Position numbers and translations under genes: made by a program. From an uncultured bacterium (GTDB lineage: Bacteria; Verrucomicrobiota; Kiritimatiellia; RFP12; UBA1067), in assembly GCA_902799385.1 (NCBI GenBank), contig CADCAK010000013.1, positions 2,073 to 49,532 on the forward strand: a stretch of 47,460 bases of DNA. The letters run 5' to 3'. This document shows positions 27,043 through 35,020 of this stretch, piece by piece. Within the stretch, counting starts at the first letter, position 1, and each line of letters begins with the position of its first letter. A model generated the notes under the pieces. That model saw only the letters and a list, made by a program, of their open reading frames with translations, was not told where the DNA came from and did no database searches.

Positions 27043-28668
27043 ATGAGACCTGTTGTTTTCATCATCCGCGACGGCTGGGGCGTCAATCCCCGTGCTGACG
27101 GCAATTCTGTCTATGGCGCAAAGACGCCTGTTATCGACCAGATCAGGGCGCGCTACCCGCACTGCCTTCTCGACTGCTGCGGCGAGGCGGTGGGGCTTCC
27201 CGACGGCTATCAGGGATCGTCCGAGGTCGGCCACCTCAACATGGGCGCGGGGCGCATCGTCGTCCAGGAATTGAAGCGTATCGACGACGGCCTTTCATCC
27301 GGCGAGCTCTTCAAGAGCCCGAAGTGGCAGAACCTCATCGCGAACTGGAAGAAGAATAACTCGCAGTTCCACTTCTTCGGCCTTCTTCAGGACGAGGGCG
27401 TTCATGCCCACCAGGAGCATCTCTTCAAGCTGATGAAGCGTGCGCGTCAGGAGTTCCCTGAAGGGCGCATCGTCGTTCATCCGTTCCTCGATGGCCGTGA
27501 CACGCCGCCACGTTCGACGCTGGAGTACATCGCTCGCCTCAAGGCCGAGCTCGCCGCCGTCGGGGGCGCCACGATCGGCACCGCGATGGGTCGCTACTAC
27601 GGCATGGACCGTGTGAAGAACTGGAAGCTCACGAGCGAGGCCTACGACTGCATCGTCGGCTGCAAGGGCAAGAAGGCCGCGACGATCGAGGAGTGCGTCA
27701 AGGCGGAGTACGAAAGCGGCAAGACGCCTGACGGAACGCCTATGACCGACGAGTACATTCCGTGCTACGTCATCGGCGGCTACGCTGGGATGAAGGACGG
27801 CGACGTCGTCATGCACACCAACTACCGCCAGGATCGCGCGATCCAGCTCACGCAGGCTTTCGTCTGCGACGACTACGCCGGCGGGCGCTGCGCGCGTCCG
27901 AAGGTCACGTTCCTCGGCTTCACGCGCTACTGGGACGAGTTCGAGGACTACCTCCTCGGCGCGATGGGCGCGGGCGGTGGAATGGACAACCTTCTCGGCG
28001 AGGTCGTCTCGAAGGCAGGCATCAAGCAGCTCCGCCTCGCCGAGACGCAGAAGTTCCGCCACGTGACGAGCTTCTTCAACGGCAAGTCCACGACTCCTTC
28101 TGCGGGCGAGGATCAGGTCGAGGTGAAGAGCCGATTCGACCCGGCGACGTTCGCGTCGCATCCCGAAATGGACGCCTACAATGTTACTGACGAACTCCTC
28201 CGCCGCATCGGCATAGATCCCTCGGCACCAAGCACCAAGCACCAGGCACCAAGCACCGAATACGGCTTCATCGTCGTCAACTACGCGAACTGCGACATGG
28301 TTGGCCACACGGGCGACGAGAAGGCCGCGACGAAGGCGGTCGAAGTGACCGACGAGTGCATCGGGAAGATTCTCCCGCGCCTGCTCGAACTCGACGCGCA
28401 CGTTCTCATTTTCGCTGACCACGGCAACGCCGAGCAGATGGTCGACTACAAGTCTGGTCTCACGAAGACTTCGCACACGCTGAATCTTGTCGACTGCTTC
28501 TATGTCGCGAACGACGCCGCCGGCGTGCGGCTCACCCCGCTCGCGAAGCTCTCGGCCGTTGCGCCGACGGCCCTGCAGATGCTGGGACTCCCCGTGCCGC
28601 CCGAAATGACGACGCCGTCGCTTCTCGCCGGCAAGGAGCCTTGGAGCAAAACCGCTCTCAACGTCTGA
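27043..28668 (+). CDS. gpmI: 2,3-bisphosphoglycerate-independent phosphoglycerate mutase
   Basis: 541 aa cytoplasmic glycolytic enzyme interconverting 3- and 2-phosphoglycerate. Family signatures: IIRDGWG with metal-binding Asp10, the phospho-Ser region GSSEVGHLNMGAG with Ser60, HPFLDGRDTPP, and the metal-binding ADHGNAEQM and SHT blocks near the C-terminus. Length is typical or slightly long. The excess partly comes from an insert of about 15 residues (PSAPSTKHQAPSTE) at 28220-28260, between the conserved VTDELLRRI and GFIVVNYANCDMVGH blocks. First gene of an operon; the stop is one base before the rbfA start. Strong AAAGGAGA ribosome binding site. Confidence 0.95.
   Translation: MRPVVFIIRDGWGVNPRADGNSVYGAKTPVIDQIRARYPHCLLDCCGEAVGLPDGYQGSSEVGHLNMGAGRIVVQELKRIDDGLSSGELFKSPKWQNLIANWKKNNSQFHFFGLLQDEGVHAHQEHLFKLMKRARQEFPEGRIVVHPFLDGRDTPPRSTLEYIARLKAELAAVGGATIGTAMGRYYGMDRVKNWKLTSEAYDCIVGCKGKKAATIEECVKAEYESGKTPDGTPMTDEYIPCYVIGGYAGMKDGDVVMHTNYRQDRAIQLTQAFVCDDYAGGRCARPKVTFLGFTRYWDEFEDYLLGAMGAGGGMDNLLGEVVSKAGIKQLRLAETQKFRHVTSFFNGKSTTPSAGEDQVEVKSRFDPATFASHPEMDAYNVTDELLRRIGIDPSAPSTKHQAPSTEYGFIVVNYANCDMVGHTGDEKAATKAVEVTDECIGKILPRLLELDAHVLIFADHGNAEQMVDYKSGLTKTSHTLNLVDCFYVANDAAGVRLTPLAKLSAVAPTALQMLGLPVPPEMTTPSLLAGKEPWSKTALNV
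28224..28257 (+). repeat. In-frame minisatellite-like insert in gpmI
   Basis: GGCACCAAGCACC occurs at 28224-28236 and 28245-28257, with a 21-base period (seven codons), encoding APSTKHQ-APST. It interrupts a position that is normally a short loop in this enzyme family. The frame is preserved. Confidence 0.7.
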
Positions 28669-28669
28669 T

Positions 28670-29020
28670 ATGGCTGTCGACAGGATAGAAAGGGTAGACA
28701 GTCTCCTCAAGCGGGTCATCGCAGAGGCGATGTTCTCCGTCATGCAGGGCGACACGGTCGCTCCCGGGCTCATCACCGTGACGGATGTCCACTGCGGGAA
28801 GGATCTCCGCGACGCGACCGTCAAGGTGTCGGTGTTCGGCGACGACGGGCTCAAGGAGGCTGCGCTTCAGCACCTTAAGCACAATGCGCGGCGCTTCCAG
28901 CAGATAATCAACCGAGAAGTGCGGCTGAAGTTCACGCCGCGGCTTCTCTTCCAGCTCGATCGTTCGCTTGAAAAGGGCGACGAGGTGCTGGCGATTCTGG
29001 ACAAGCTCGGAAATGGCTAA
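28670..29020 (+). CDS. rbfA: Ribosome-binding factor A
   Basis: 116 aa, small KH-fold protein that binds the 30S subunit and helps late 16S rRNA maturation. The N-terminus (DRIERVDSLLKRVIAEAM) and the middle (ITVTDVHCGKDLRDATVKVS) fit the RbfA pattern, as does the RLKFTPRLLFQLD segment near the end. No clear Shine-Dalgarno; the start ATG lies one base after the gpmI stop, suggesting coupling. It overlaps truB by 8 bases. The rbfA-truB-ribF order is widely conserved in bacteria, which supports the call. Confidence 0.92.
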   Translation: MAVDRIERVDSLLKRVIAEAMFSVMQGDTVAPGLITVTDVHCGKDLRDATVKVSVFGDDGLKEAALQHLKHNARRFQQIINREVRLKFTPRLLFQLDRSLEKGDEVLAILDKLGNG

Positions 29021-29696
29021 CCTGACACAGCTGAGGATGCTTGAGGAGCTTGACGGGCTTCTTCTCGTCGATAAGCCTGTGGGCATCGCGTTCTCATCTG
29101 TCGTAAAGACCGTAAAGCGCAAGTTCAATCTCGTGAAGGTCGGTCACGGCGGCTCGCTGGACGCGATGGCGTCTGGGCTTTTCGTCGTGCTCCTCGGCGG
29201 CGCGAACAAGTTTGTCGGCGACATAATGGGCGCCGACCGTTCGTACACGGGAACGATGAAGTTCGGCGAGACGACCGACACGGGCGACCGCTATGGCAGG
29301 CCAGTTCCTCTTCCCGAACGCGTGATGAAGCCGGAAGAGGCGAAGGGCGATATTTTCCAGATTGAGCCGCGCTTCTGCGCCGTCCGCCGCGAGGGCTCGG
29401 CGCAGTACGTCATAGCCGACACGGGCGAGCACACGCAGTTCCTCGCGCACGTCTACCGCTTCGAAGTCGGCGAGAGGGACGCGTCGTCGGGCGAGTCCGC
29501 CTTTTCGCTCGTCGCCTCGAAGGGCGTGATAGTCCGCGCTCTCGCGCAGGACCTCGGCGCGACGCTCATGTCGCTTAGGCGCACGAAGATCGGCAGGCTT
29601 TCCGTTGACGACGCGATTCCGTTTGACAAGCTCCTTGAAACAGACATCGGAAACCTTCCGTCATGCGTAGTGCCGATTTCCAGAGCGTTGCGGTAG
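29013..29696 (+). CDS. truB: tRNA pseudouridine synthase B
   Basis: 227 aa. It modifies U55 in the tRNA T-loop. DGLLLVDKPVGIAFSSVV is the N-terminal motif. The catalytic loop GHGGSLDAMASG carries Asp50, in place of the more usual GHTGTLDPLATG. It is shorter than many TruB proteins (~300 aa) and lacks a C-terminal PUA-like domain, as in several phyla. The start is ATG 29013, inside the end of rbfA (8-base overlap); an earlier in-frame start at 28968 would give a non-conserved N-terminus. It overlaps ribF by 34 bases. Confidence 0.92.
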   Translation: MANLTQLRMLEELDGLLLVDKPVGIAFSSVVKTVKRKFNLVKVGHGGSLDAMASGLFVVLLGGANKFVGDIMGADRSYTGTMKFGETTDTGDRYGRPVPLPERVMKPEEAKGDIFQIEPRFCAVRREGSAQYVIADTGEHTQFLAHVYRFEVGERDASSGESAFSLVASKGVIVRALAQDLGATLMSLRRTKIGRLSVDDAIPFDKLLETDIGNLPSCVVPISRALR

Positions 29697-30499
29697 GCTT
29701 CTTCGACGGCGTCCACTTGGGGCACCAGGCCATACTGGACGGTGCCGAGGCGGCGCTTACTTTCCGTAGCCACCCGCTGGCCGTCCTTTCGCCCGAGAGG
29801 GCGCCGCGTCTTTTGATGGATGTCGAAGAGCGCCTTGCCGCGATCCGCGCCTGCGGCGTGAAGGAAGTCGTCGCCCTCGACTTTACGCCCGAGTTTGCTC
29901 GTCTTTCGCCAGAGGAGTTTCTCGCGATGGCGGGGATTTCAAAGGAGACGAAGATTCGCTGCGGCGCGAACTGGCGCTTCGGGCGCGGCGGAACGGCCGA
30001 TGCTACTTGGCTTCGCGCGCATGGCTATTCGGCAGAGGTTGTTCCCGCCGTGGAGTATCGCGGCGAAGCCGTTTCCTCGACGCGCATCCGCGCCGCGCTC
30101 GAGCGTGGCGAAGTCGAGGACGCATGTGCGATGCTTGGGCGGCCGTTCGAGGTGCGCGGCGAGGTCTTTGCGGGGAAGGGCGAGGGCTCGCGCCTTGGCT
30201 ACCCCACGGTGAACGTCAAGCCGAGGGCGCTCAGGATTCGCCTTCCGCTCGGCGTCTATGCGGCCGAGCTGGGCGGAGTGCGCGCGGTTGCAAACTACGG
30301 GCTCGCGCCGACGTTTGGCGAGCGCGCGTGGGAAGAGCCGGTCGTGGAGGTACATTTTTTGCGGCAGATGCCCGACGCGCAGGAAGGAAGTCTCGTGGAA
30401 GTGAAGCTTTTCCGCTTCCTGCGAGCGGAGCGCGAGTTTGACTCTCCCGATGCGCTCAAGGCGCAGATCGCTCAAGACTGCGCCGCCGCATTGGCGTGA
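29663..30499 (+). CDS. ribF: Bifunctional riboflavin kinase/FAD synthetase
   Basis: 278 aa cytoplasmic enzyme making FMN and FAD from riboflavin. The N-terminal nucleotidyltransferase shows GFFDGVHLGHQ (HxGH-type motif) near residues 12-22, GANWRFGRGG and the SSTRIRAAL block. The C-terminal kinase domain has GKGEGSRLGYPTVNV (~170-185). Slightly short for the family (~305). It begins inside truB, and its last 28 bases run into the 3' end of the minus-strand glycosyltransferase gene, so the operon ends in a tail-to-tail overlap. No intrinsic terminator is visible. Confidence 0.93.
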   Translation: MRSADFQSVAVGFFDGVHLGHQAILDGAEAALTFRSHPLAVLSPERAPRLLMDVEERLAAIRACGVKEVVALDFTPEFARLSPEEFLAMAGISKETKIRCGANWRFGRGGTADATWLRAHGYSAEVVPAVEYRGEAVSSTRIRAALERGEVEDACAMLGRPFEVRGEVFAGKGEGSRLGYPTVNVKPRALRIRLPLGVYAAELGGVRAVANYGLAPTFGERAWEEPVVEVHFLRQMPDAQEGSLVEVKLFRFLRAEREFDSPDALKAQIAQDCAAALA

Positions 30500-31560
30500 A
30501 GCCTGTCGCGAAGTTCCGTGAGGGGGAAGTACGCCCTGCGGAAGAACGCGTCGGCGAGCCACGCCATCGAGGGATGCCTCACAAACAGTTTCACGAACAG
30601 GGAGGCGACGCGGCGCTGGGCGGTGGCTGCGCGCGTGATGGCGTCAAAGTCGCCGAATCCGTCCGCGAAGAGCTGCCGTAGGGTCTCGACCCTGCGCTCG
30701 CGCGGCGTGCCCCTAATGACGCGCGGCGCGAACCAGTAGTAGCATATCCAGTTCAGCCAGTGGCGCGACCAGAATGCCGATATCCTGCGGTCGAACCCCG
30801 GTTCGCGGCACACCTTGGCGTGGAACGCGAGAAGCGACTTCAGTATGGCGGCGTAGTCCTTCAGGAAGTAGTCCGTTTTCTTCGCGAGCGTCGATATCGA
30901 GCCAGCCCTTATCCTGTAGAGATAGTACGGCACGTGGATTGGGATTACGCGCTTTGCGAGGTACAGGGCGCGTGGCGCGAACTCGCTGTCCTGACGCTTC
31001 ATCCCGTGCAGGCACTTGAGCCCGTTTGAGACGAGGTGCCCGCGCCTGAACACCGACAGCTGCAGCATAGGGCAGGGGTCGCGCCGGCGCGTGTATATCA
31101 TCAATGTCGCGGAAGGGCCGTCGAGCTCGCCGTTGAAGTCGGGCGGGTAGTTGTCGCGCAGGGGCGCATTGCCACCGTGCACCTCGTCGATTACCGGCAT
31201 GGCGCAGGGGTAGATGTCGGCCCCGGGGCGTTCGGCGATCCTGTCGTGGATGCGCTGGAGCGATCCCTCGGCAATCGTGTCGTCGCCGTCGAGGAAGATG
31301 ACGTATTCGCCGGTCGCCATGTCGACGCCAGTGTTGCGCGAGGCCGAGCACGATCCGCTGCGCGGGCCCGTGAACATCCTGAAGCGCGGGTCTTTCGCCA
31401 CGTACTCGCGCACGATTTCCTCGGTCCCGTCCTTCGACGTCTCGACGCCGAGAATGCACTCCCAGTCGGTGAAGGGGTCGCGCAGCACGGATTCGAGGCA
31501 TGCGCGCAGGTACGGCTCAACATCGCAGCAGGGGACGACTATCGAGAAAAAGGGTTTCAT
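30472..31560 (-). CDS. Family 2 glycosyltransferase
   Basis: 362 aa from ATG at 31560 (MKPFFSIVVPCCDVEPYL). GT-A fold: SIVVPCCD near the start, SRNTGVDMATGEYVIF and the DxD motif FLDGDD. Expected to transfer a sugar from a nucleotide donor during surface polysaccharide synthesis. The start overlaps the stop of the upstream UDP-glucuronate 4-epimerase gene by 4 bases (ATGA), so donor supply and transferase are co-translated. Galacturonic acid is a plausible donor, by context only. The extra N-terminal codons up to 31584 would lie within the epimerase gene and are not needed. The 3' end overlaps ribF on the other strand by 28 bases. Confidence 0.88.
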   Translation of the reverse strand: MKPFFSIVVPCCDVEPYLRACLESVLRDPFTDWECILGVETSKDGTEEIVREYVAKDPRFRMFTGPRSGSCSASRNTGVDMATGEYVIFLDGDDTIAEGSLQRIHDRIAERPGADIYPCAMPVIDEVHGGNAPLRDNYPPDFNGELDGPSATLMIYTRRRDPCPMLQLSVFRRGHLVSNGLKCLHGMKRQDSEFAPRALYLAKRVIPIHVPYYLYRIRAGSISTLAKKTDYFLKDYAAILKSLLAFHAKVCREPGFDRRISAFWSRHWLNWICYYWFAPRVIRGTPRERRVETLRQLFADGFGDFDAITRAATAQRRVASLFVKLFVRHPSMAWLADAFFRRAYFPLTELRDRLHANAAAQS

Positions 31561-32519
31561 AGCCCGTGGTACTCCCTGTACCACTTCGCAAACACTGGGA
31601 TGCCCTCCTTGATCGTCGTCTTCGGCTCGTAGCCGACGGCCTTGTTCAGCTTCTCTATGCTCGCGTAGGTGGCGTAGACGTCGCCCGGCTGCATCGGAAG
31701 CATTTCCATCTTGGGCTCCACCCCGAGCGCGTCCGCGAGGGTCTTGATGACGTCGAGGAGCTTCTCGCTCCTATGGTTGCCGATGTTGTAGATGTCGTAG
31801 AGCGGCAGCCCGCCAGACTCGGCTACGCGGACGATGCCATCGACTATGTCGTCCACGAACGTGAAGTCGCGGCGCATGTCGCCGTTGTTGAACACCTTAA
31901 TCGGCCTGCCGTGCAGCATTGCGTCCGCGAAGAGCGAGAGCGCCATGTCGGGACGGTACCACGCGCCGTAGACGGTGAAGAACCTGAGCCCTATCGTCTG
32001 CATCTTGTAGAGGTGCGAGTACGTGTGCGCCATCAGCTCGTTGGCCTTCTTCGTCGCGGCGTAGAGGCTCACGGGGGTGTCGACCTGGTCGGACTCCTCG
32101 AACGGCATCTTCGTGTTGCCGCCGTAGACGGACGACGACGACGCGAAGACGAGCTTCGGCACCTTCGCGGCGTGGCGGCAGCACTCGAGGACGTTTAGGA
32201 AGCCCTCGACGTTTGTCTTCTGGTAGACGAAGGGGTGCGTCGTCGAGTACCTCACTCCCGGCTGCGCGGCGAGGTTTAGGACGACGTCAGGCGATTCCTC
32301 CGCAAAGGCCGCCTTAAGTCCGCCGAGGTCGCAGATGTCGAGCTCGCGCGCAGAGAACCCGGGCGTGCCGCCGAGCATTGCCGCGCGGTCGCGCTTGAGT
32401 TTCACGTCGTAGTAGTCGCAGAAGTTGTCGATGCCGACTACTTCCCACCCGCGGCGCAGGAATTCACGCGCCGCGTGGAAGCCGATGAAGCCGGCGAAAC
32501 CAGTGATGATGACTTTCAT
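31557..32519 (-). CDS. UDP-glucuronate 4-epimerase
   Basis: 320 aa, short-chain dehydrogenase-type NAD epimerase converting UDP-glucuronate to UDP-galacturonate. It starts at ATG 32519 with the Rossmann motif MKVIITGFAGFIGFHAA. Active-site blocks are FASSSSVYGGNTKMPF and SLYAATKKANELMAHTYSH (the YxxxK motif), then RFFTVYG and MRRDFTFVDDIVDG, all strongly like the GAE/CapI family. No Shine-Dalgarno is seen in its ~31-nt leader. Transcribed from a minus-strand extended -10 promoter that faces away from the SUMF1 operon promoter. First gene of a two-gene operon with the GT2. Confidence 0.92.
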   Translation of the reverse strand: MKVIITGFAGFIGFHAAREFLRRGWEVVGIDNFCDYYDVKLKRDRAAMLGGTPGFSARELDICDLGGLKAAFAEESPDVVLNLAAQPGVRYSTTHPFVYQKTNVEGFLNVLECCRHAAKVPKLVFASSSSVYGGNTKMPFEESDQVDTPVSLYAATKKANELMAHTYSHLYKMQTIGLRFFTVYGAWYRPDMALSLFADAMLHGRPIKVFNNGDMRRDFTFVDDIVDGIVRVAESGGLPLYDIYNIGNHRSEKLLDVIKTLADALGVEPKMEMLPMQPGDVYATYASIEKLNKAVGYEPKTTIKEGIPVFAKWYREYHGL

Positions 32520-32556
32520 TGATGTGATGCAGTTGCAAGTTCGATTTGTGACGTAC

Positions 32557-32565
32557 ATTATACCA
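32557..32565 (-). promoter_or_regulatory. Extended -10 promoter of the epimerase-GT2 operon
   Basis: On the minus strand TGG-TATAAT (32565 down to 32557), with start of transcription predicted near 32550. Its -35 position coincides with the -10 of the divergent promoter at 32581-32589; no TTGACA-like -35 is present. Confidence 0.7.
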
Positions 32566-32580
32566 CTTTCGCCCGAGATG

Positions 32581-32589
32581 TGCTATAAT
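32581..32589 (+). promoter_or_regulatory. Extended -10 promoter of the SUMF1-polysaccharide operon
   Basis: TGC-TATAAT, predicted start of transcription near 32596 and only ~3 nt before the ATG at 32599. Back-to-back with the minus-strand promoter: only 21 bases separate the two -10 hexamers, so both cannot be occupied by RNA polymerase at once. Confidence 0.7.
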
Positions 32590-32598
32590 CTACAATAC

Positions 32599-33435
32599 AT
32601 GAAAGCAGAAATGTCCACAATGTGCCTCGCATTTGCGGCGATGGCCGCAGCTTTTGCCGCCGGGGAACCGGCGGCGCAGCCGGCCGCCGGACAGGTGCGC
32701 AGGAGCGGAGAGTCTAAGACCATCACCTTGCCAGGCGGCGTGAAGATGGAGATGATATGGTGCGCGCCGGGGAAGTTCGAGATGGGCAGTCCCGTCGACG
32801 AGACCGGCCGATTCGACAACGAAACGCGCCACCCGGTGACGATAACGAAGGGCTTCTGGCTCGGGAAGTACGAGGTCACGCAGCGGCAGTGGGAATGCGT
32901 CATGCGTAGCAACCATTCCCGATTCAAGGGCCCGGATAGGCCGATGGAGAACGTGTCGTGGTTGGACTGCGAGACGTTCGTCCGCCGGGTGAACGCCCAG
33001 CTCGGGGGCCTGGCGCGCTTCCCGACCGAGGCGGAATGGGAGTACGCCTGCCGCGCTGGCTGCGACGGGCCCGTGTCCGGTTCCGACACGCTTGCGGACG
33101 TCGCGTGGTACGACTGCAACAGCGACAGCCAGACGCACGAGGTGGGGCGCATCAAGCCGAACGCCTGGGGCTTCTACGACATGCACGGAAACGTTCTCGA
33201 GTGGTGCTCGGACTGGTTCTCGGCCCTTCCCGGTAAGCCCGTGGACCCCAAGGGTCCGCCTTCCGGGTCGTTCAAGGTCCTCCGCGGCGGATGCTGGTTC
33301 TTCTACGAGAGGGACTGCCGCTGCGCCTACAGGCTCAAGAGGGAGCCGAGCCTCAGGAACTGCATATTCGGCTTCCGCCTCGCATGCTCGGACGACGGAA
33401 CCACCAAGGCAGCTGCGCCGGAAGTGAAGAAATGA
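32599..33435 (+). CDS. Secreted SUMF1/formylglycine-generating-enzyme-fold protein
   Basis: 278 aa, start ATG 32599 with a signal peptide (CLAFAAMAAAFAAG). Residues ~45-265 follow the FGE-sulfatase (C-lectin fold) pattern: WCAPGKFEMGS, LGKYEVTQRQWE, ARFPTEAEWEYACRAG, GFYDMHGNVLEWCSDW and VLRGGCWFFYERDCRCAYR. True FGEs bind copper through a C-x4-C pair in the last block. Here the first Cys position is Phe and only the second Cys remains, so sulfatase activation is doubtful; a binding or structural role is more likely. No Shine-Dalgarno: the start is almost leaderless. ATGs at 32611 and 32620 are alternatives. It overlaps the next gene (ATGA). Confidence 0.82.
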   Translation: MKAEMSTMCLAFAAMAAAFAAGEPAAQPAAGQVRRSGESKTITLPGGVKMEMIWCAPGKFEMGSPVDETGRFDNETRHPVTITKGFWLGKYEVTQRQWECVMRSNHSRFKGPDRPMENVSWLDCETFVRRVNAQLGGLARFPTEAEWEYACRAGCDGPVSGSDTLADVAWYDCNSDSQTHEVGRIKPNAWGFYDMHGNVLEWCSDWFSALPGKPVDPKGPPSGSFKVLRGGCWFFYERDCRCAYRLKREPSLRNCIFGFRLACSDDGTTKAAAPEVKK

Positions 33436-34016
33436 ACAAGTCGGCCCTTCTTTTCGCGTCAATCCTCGTCGGCGGCTGCTTCTCATCCAGGTCGCCATAC
33501 GACCACCTTGAGAACTGGCTCATCCGCGAGGACCCGGTGCGTCCGTTCGCCGTCGCCGTTGACATCATATACGTGCAGGGCGACCTCTACGTGGACATGA
33601 ACAACGTCGCGCCGATGTATTCCTATGCGAAGGACGCCGTCGGCAACGGCAAGTTCGACGGGCTCGCTCGCGTGTTCTCGCCTCTCGTCGCCGCGCCGGA
33701 GGACGTCGAGATGGCGATCAAGTGGTATCTTGACAGGCATCACACGGGCAATCGGCCCTTCGCGTTCATCGGCGAGGGGGTCGGCGGCGAGATGCTGAAG
33801 GCGTACGAGGAGGAGAACGCGGATCGCCTTTTGAAGCTCGGCCTTGTCGCGAGCTTCTACACGAAAAAGGCATACAAGGATTTCGTGACCGAGGAGATGG
33901 TGCGCGAAATTAGGAATGCCGTCGCCCGCGCCAGGTACCGTGCCCAATGGGGCAGGGAGATGCCCGAGGGCATGATTAAGGAAGATGGCGCGGCGCATGC
34001 GGGGCGCAGTCAATGA
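33432..34016 (+). CDS. Lipoprotein, possible degenerate alpha/beta-hydrolase (DUF3089-like)
   Basis: 194 aa. Start ATG 33432 overlaps the upstream stop by 4 bases. The lipobox LVGGC gives Cys16 as the likely lipidated residue. The middle (DIIYVQGDLYVDMNN, VFSPLVAAPEDVEMAIKWYL, RPFAFIGEGVGGEML) recalls DUF3089-type alpha/beta-hydrolases. The nucleophile elbow, however, reads GEGVG instead of GxSxG, so the catalytic Ser is missing. Family assignment is tentative. Fully coupled to the genes on both sides (ATGA overlaps), so it is likely an envelope component of the same polysaccharide operon. Confidence 0.65.
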   Translation: MNKSALLFASILVGGCFSSRSPYDHLENWLIREDPVRPFAVAVDIIYVQGDLYVDMNNVAPMYSYAKDAVGNGKFDGLARVFSPLVAAPEDVEMAIKWYLDRHHTGNRPFAFIGEGVGGEMLKAYEEENADRLLKLGLVASFYTKKAYKDFVTEEMVREIRNAVARARYRAQWGREMPEGMIKEDGAAHAGRSQ

Positions 34017-35020
34017 CGGCACCCAATATCGTGGCGACGCCGCTGAGGAAGGTCAAGCGGGCGGTCGCGGCGGCGATCCTCATGGCGCGCACAAGGCGCG
34101 AGGCGCGCGCGGCGTTCCGGTACGACATGGCGCAGTTCATGGAGAACGCGGGCGCGCTGCACCTCGACCGTAAGGCGGCCGCGCGCGCGGAGATCGTGAT
34201 GGGCTACCACGTCGTGGAGAAGGGGCTCACCATGCCGCGCCGCCGGCTTGGCTTCGGCAAGGGCGCGGTCGTGCACTTGATGAACCTGGTCGATTCGTTC
34301 GAGCGGCGCTTCGGTGAGGATGGCCAGGTCGCGCACGCAGTCGGCGTGCTGCGGGCGTACAGGGAGCTCCACCGCGAATGGCCCGAGCCCATGCCCCGCC
34401 TCGACGCCTTCCTCGCCGCGCGGAGCGACGTCCCGGCCGCCGTCGAGCCGCATGTCTCCCGTTCGGACTTCTTCGCCGCGAAGGATGCGCCGTTCCCCGA
34501 GTTCGCCGCCTCGCGCCATGTTTGCAGGCATTTCGCGGGGCCTGTCCCCCGGGAAACGGTCGAGAGGGCCGTCGAGATTGCCGCCACCGCGCCCAGCGCA
34601 TGCAACCGCCAGCACGCCCGCGTCCACGTCGTAGACGACCCGGCGCTCAGGGACAGGCTCTTCGCCGTGCAGGGCGGGACGCGCGGCTTCGGTGCGGATG
34701 CCGACAAGGTGCTCGTCGTCACCGCCGACCTATCGTGCGTGCGTTGGGCATGGGAACGCCACGACTGCTACGTGAACGGCGGTATCTTCGTCATGAACCT
34801 CTGCTACGCGTTGCACAGCCTCGGAGTGGCGCACTGCATACTCCACTGGAGCGTCTCTCCAGACGCCGACCGCGAGGCGCACCGCTTGCTGGACATCCCG
34901 CCGAACGAGGCGATAGTCCAGGTCATTGCGTGTGGAACGCCGCCCGAGGAGTTTGACGTCGCGCGTTCGCCCAGGCTTGCCGTTGGCGACATCCTGACAT
35001 GGCATGGAGGTGGACGGTGA
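34013..35020 (+). CDS. Nitroreductase-family flavoprotein
   Basis: 335 aa. Residues ~165-330 match the FMN-binding nitroreductase fold: SRHVCRHFAGPVPRETVERA, AATAPSACNRQHARVHVV and a C-terminal GTPPEEF block. Residues 1-160 form an N-terminal extension (helical, basic, with YHVVEKGLTMPRRRLGFG) seen in nitroreductases from polysaccharide clusters. ATG overlaps the stop of the lipoprotein gene (ATGA), and its own stop overlaps the GTG of the pyruvyl transferase fusion (GTGA). The redox substrate is unknown; pairing with polysaccharide pyruvyl transferases is a recurrent genomic pattern. Confidence 0.85.
   Translation: MTAPNIVATPLRKVKRAVAAAILMARTRREARAAFRYDMAQFMENAGALHLDRKAAARAEIVMGYHVVEKGLTMPRRRLGFGKGAVVHLMNLVDSFERRFGEDGQVAHAVGVLRAYRELHREWPEPMPRLDAFLAARSDVPAAVEPHVSRSDFFAAKDAPFPEFAASRHVCRHFAGPVPRETVERAVEIAATAPSACNRQHARVHVVDDPALRDRLFAVQGGTRGFGADADKVLVVTADLSCVRWAWERHDCYVNGGIFVMNLCYALHSLGVAHCILHWSVSPDADREAHRLLDIPPNEAIVQVIACGTPPEEFDVARSPRLAVGDILTWHGGGR

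Noticed and set aside
32599..33435. Active formylglycine-generating enzyme paired with sulfatases
   Set aside because: One copper-ligand Cys position is Phe, and no sulfatase gene with the CxPxR motif is seen nearby.
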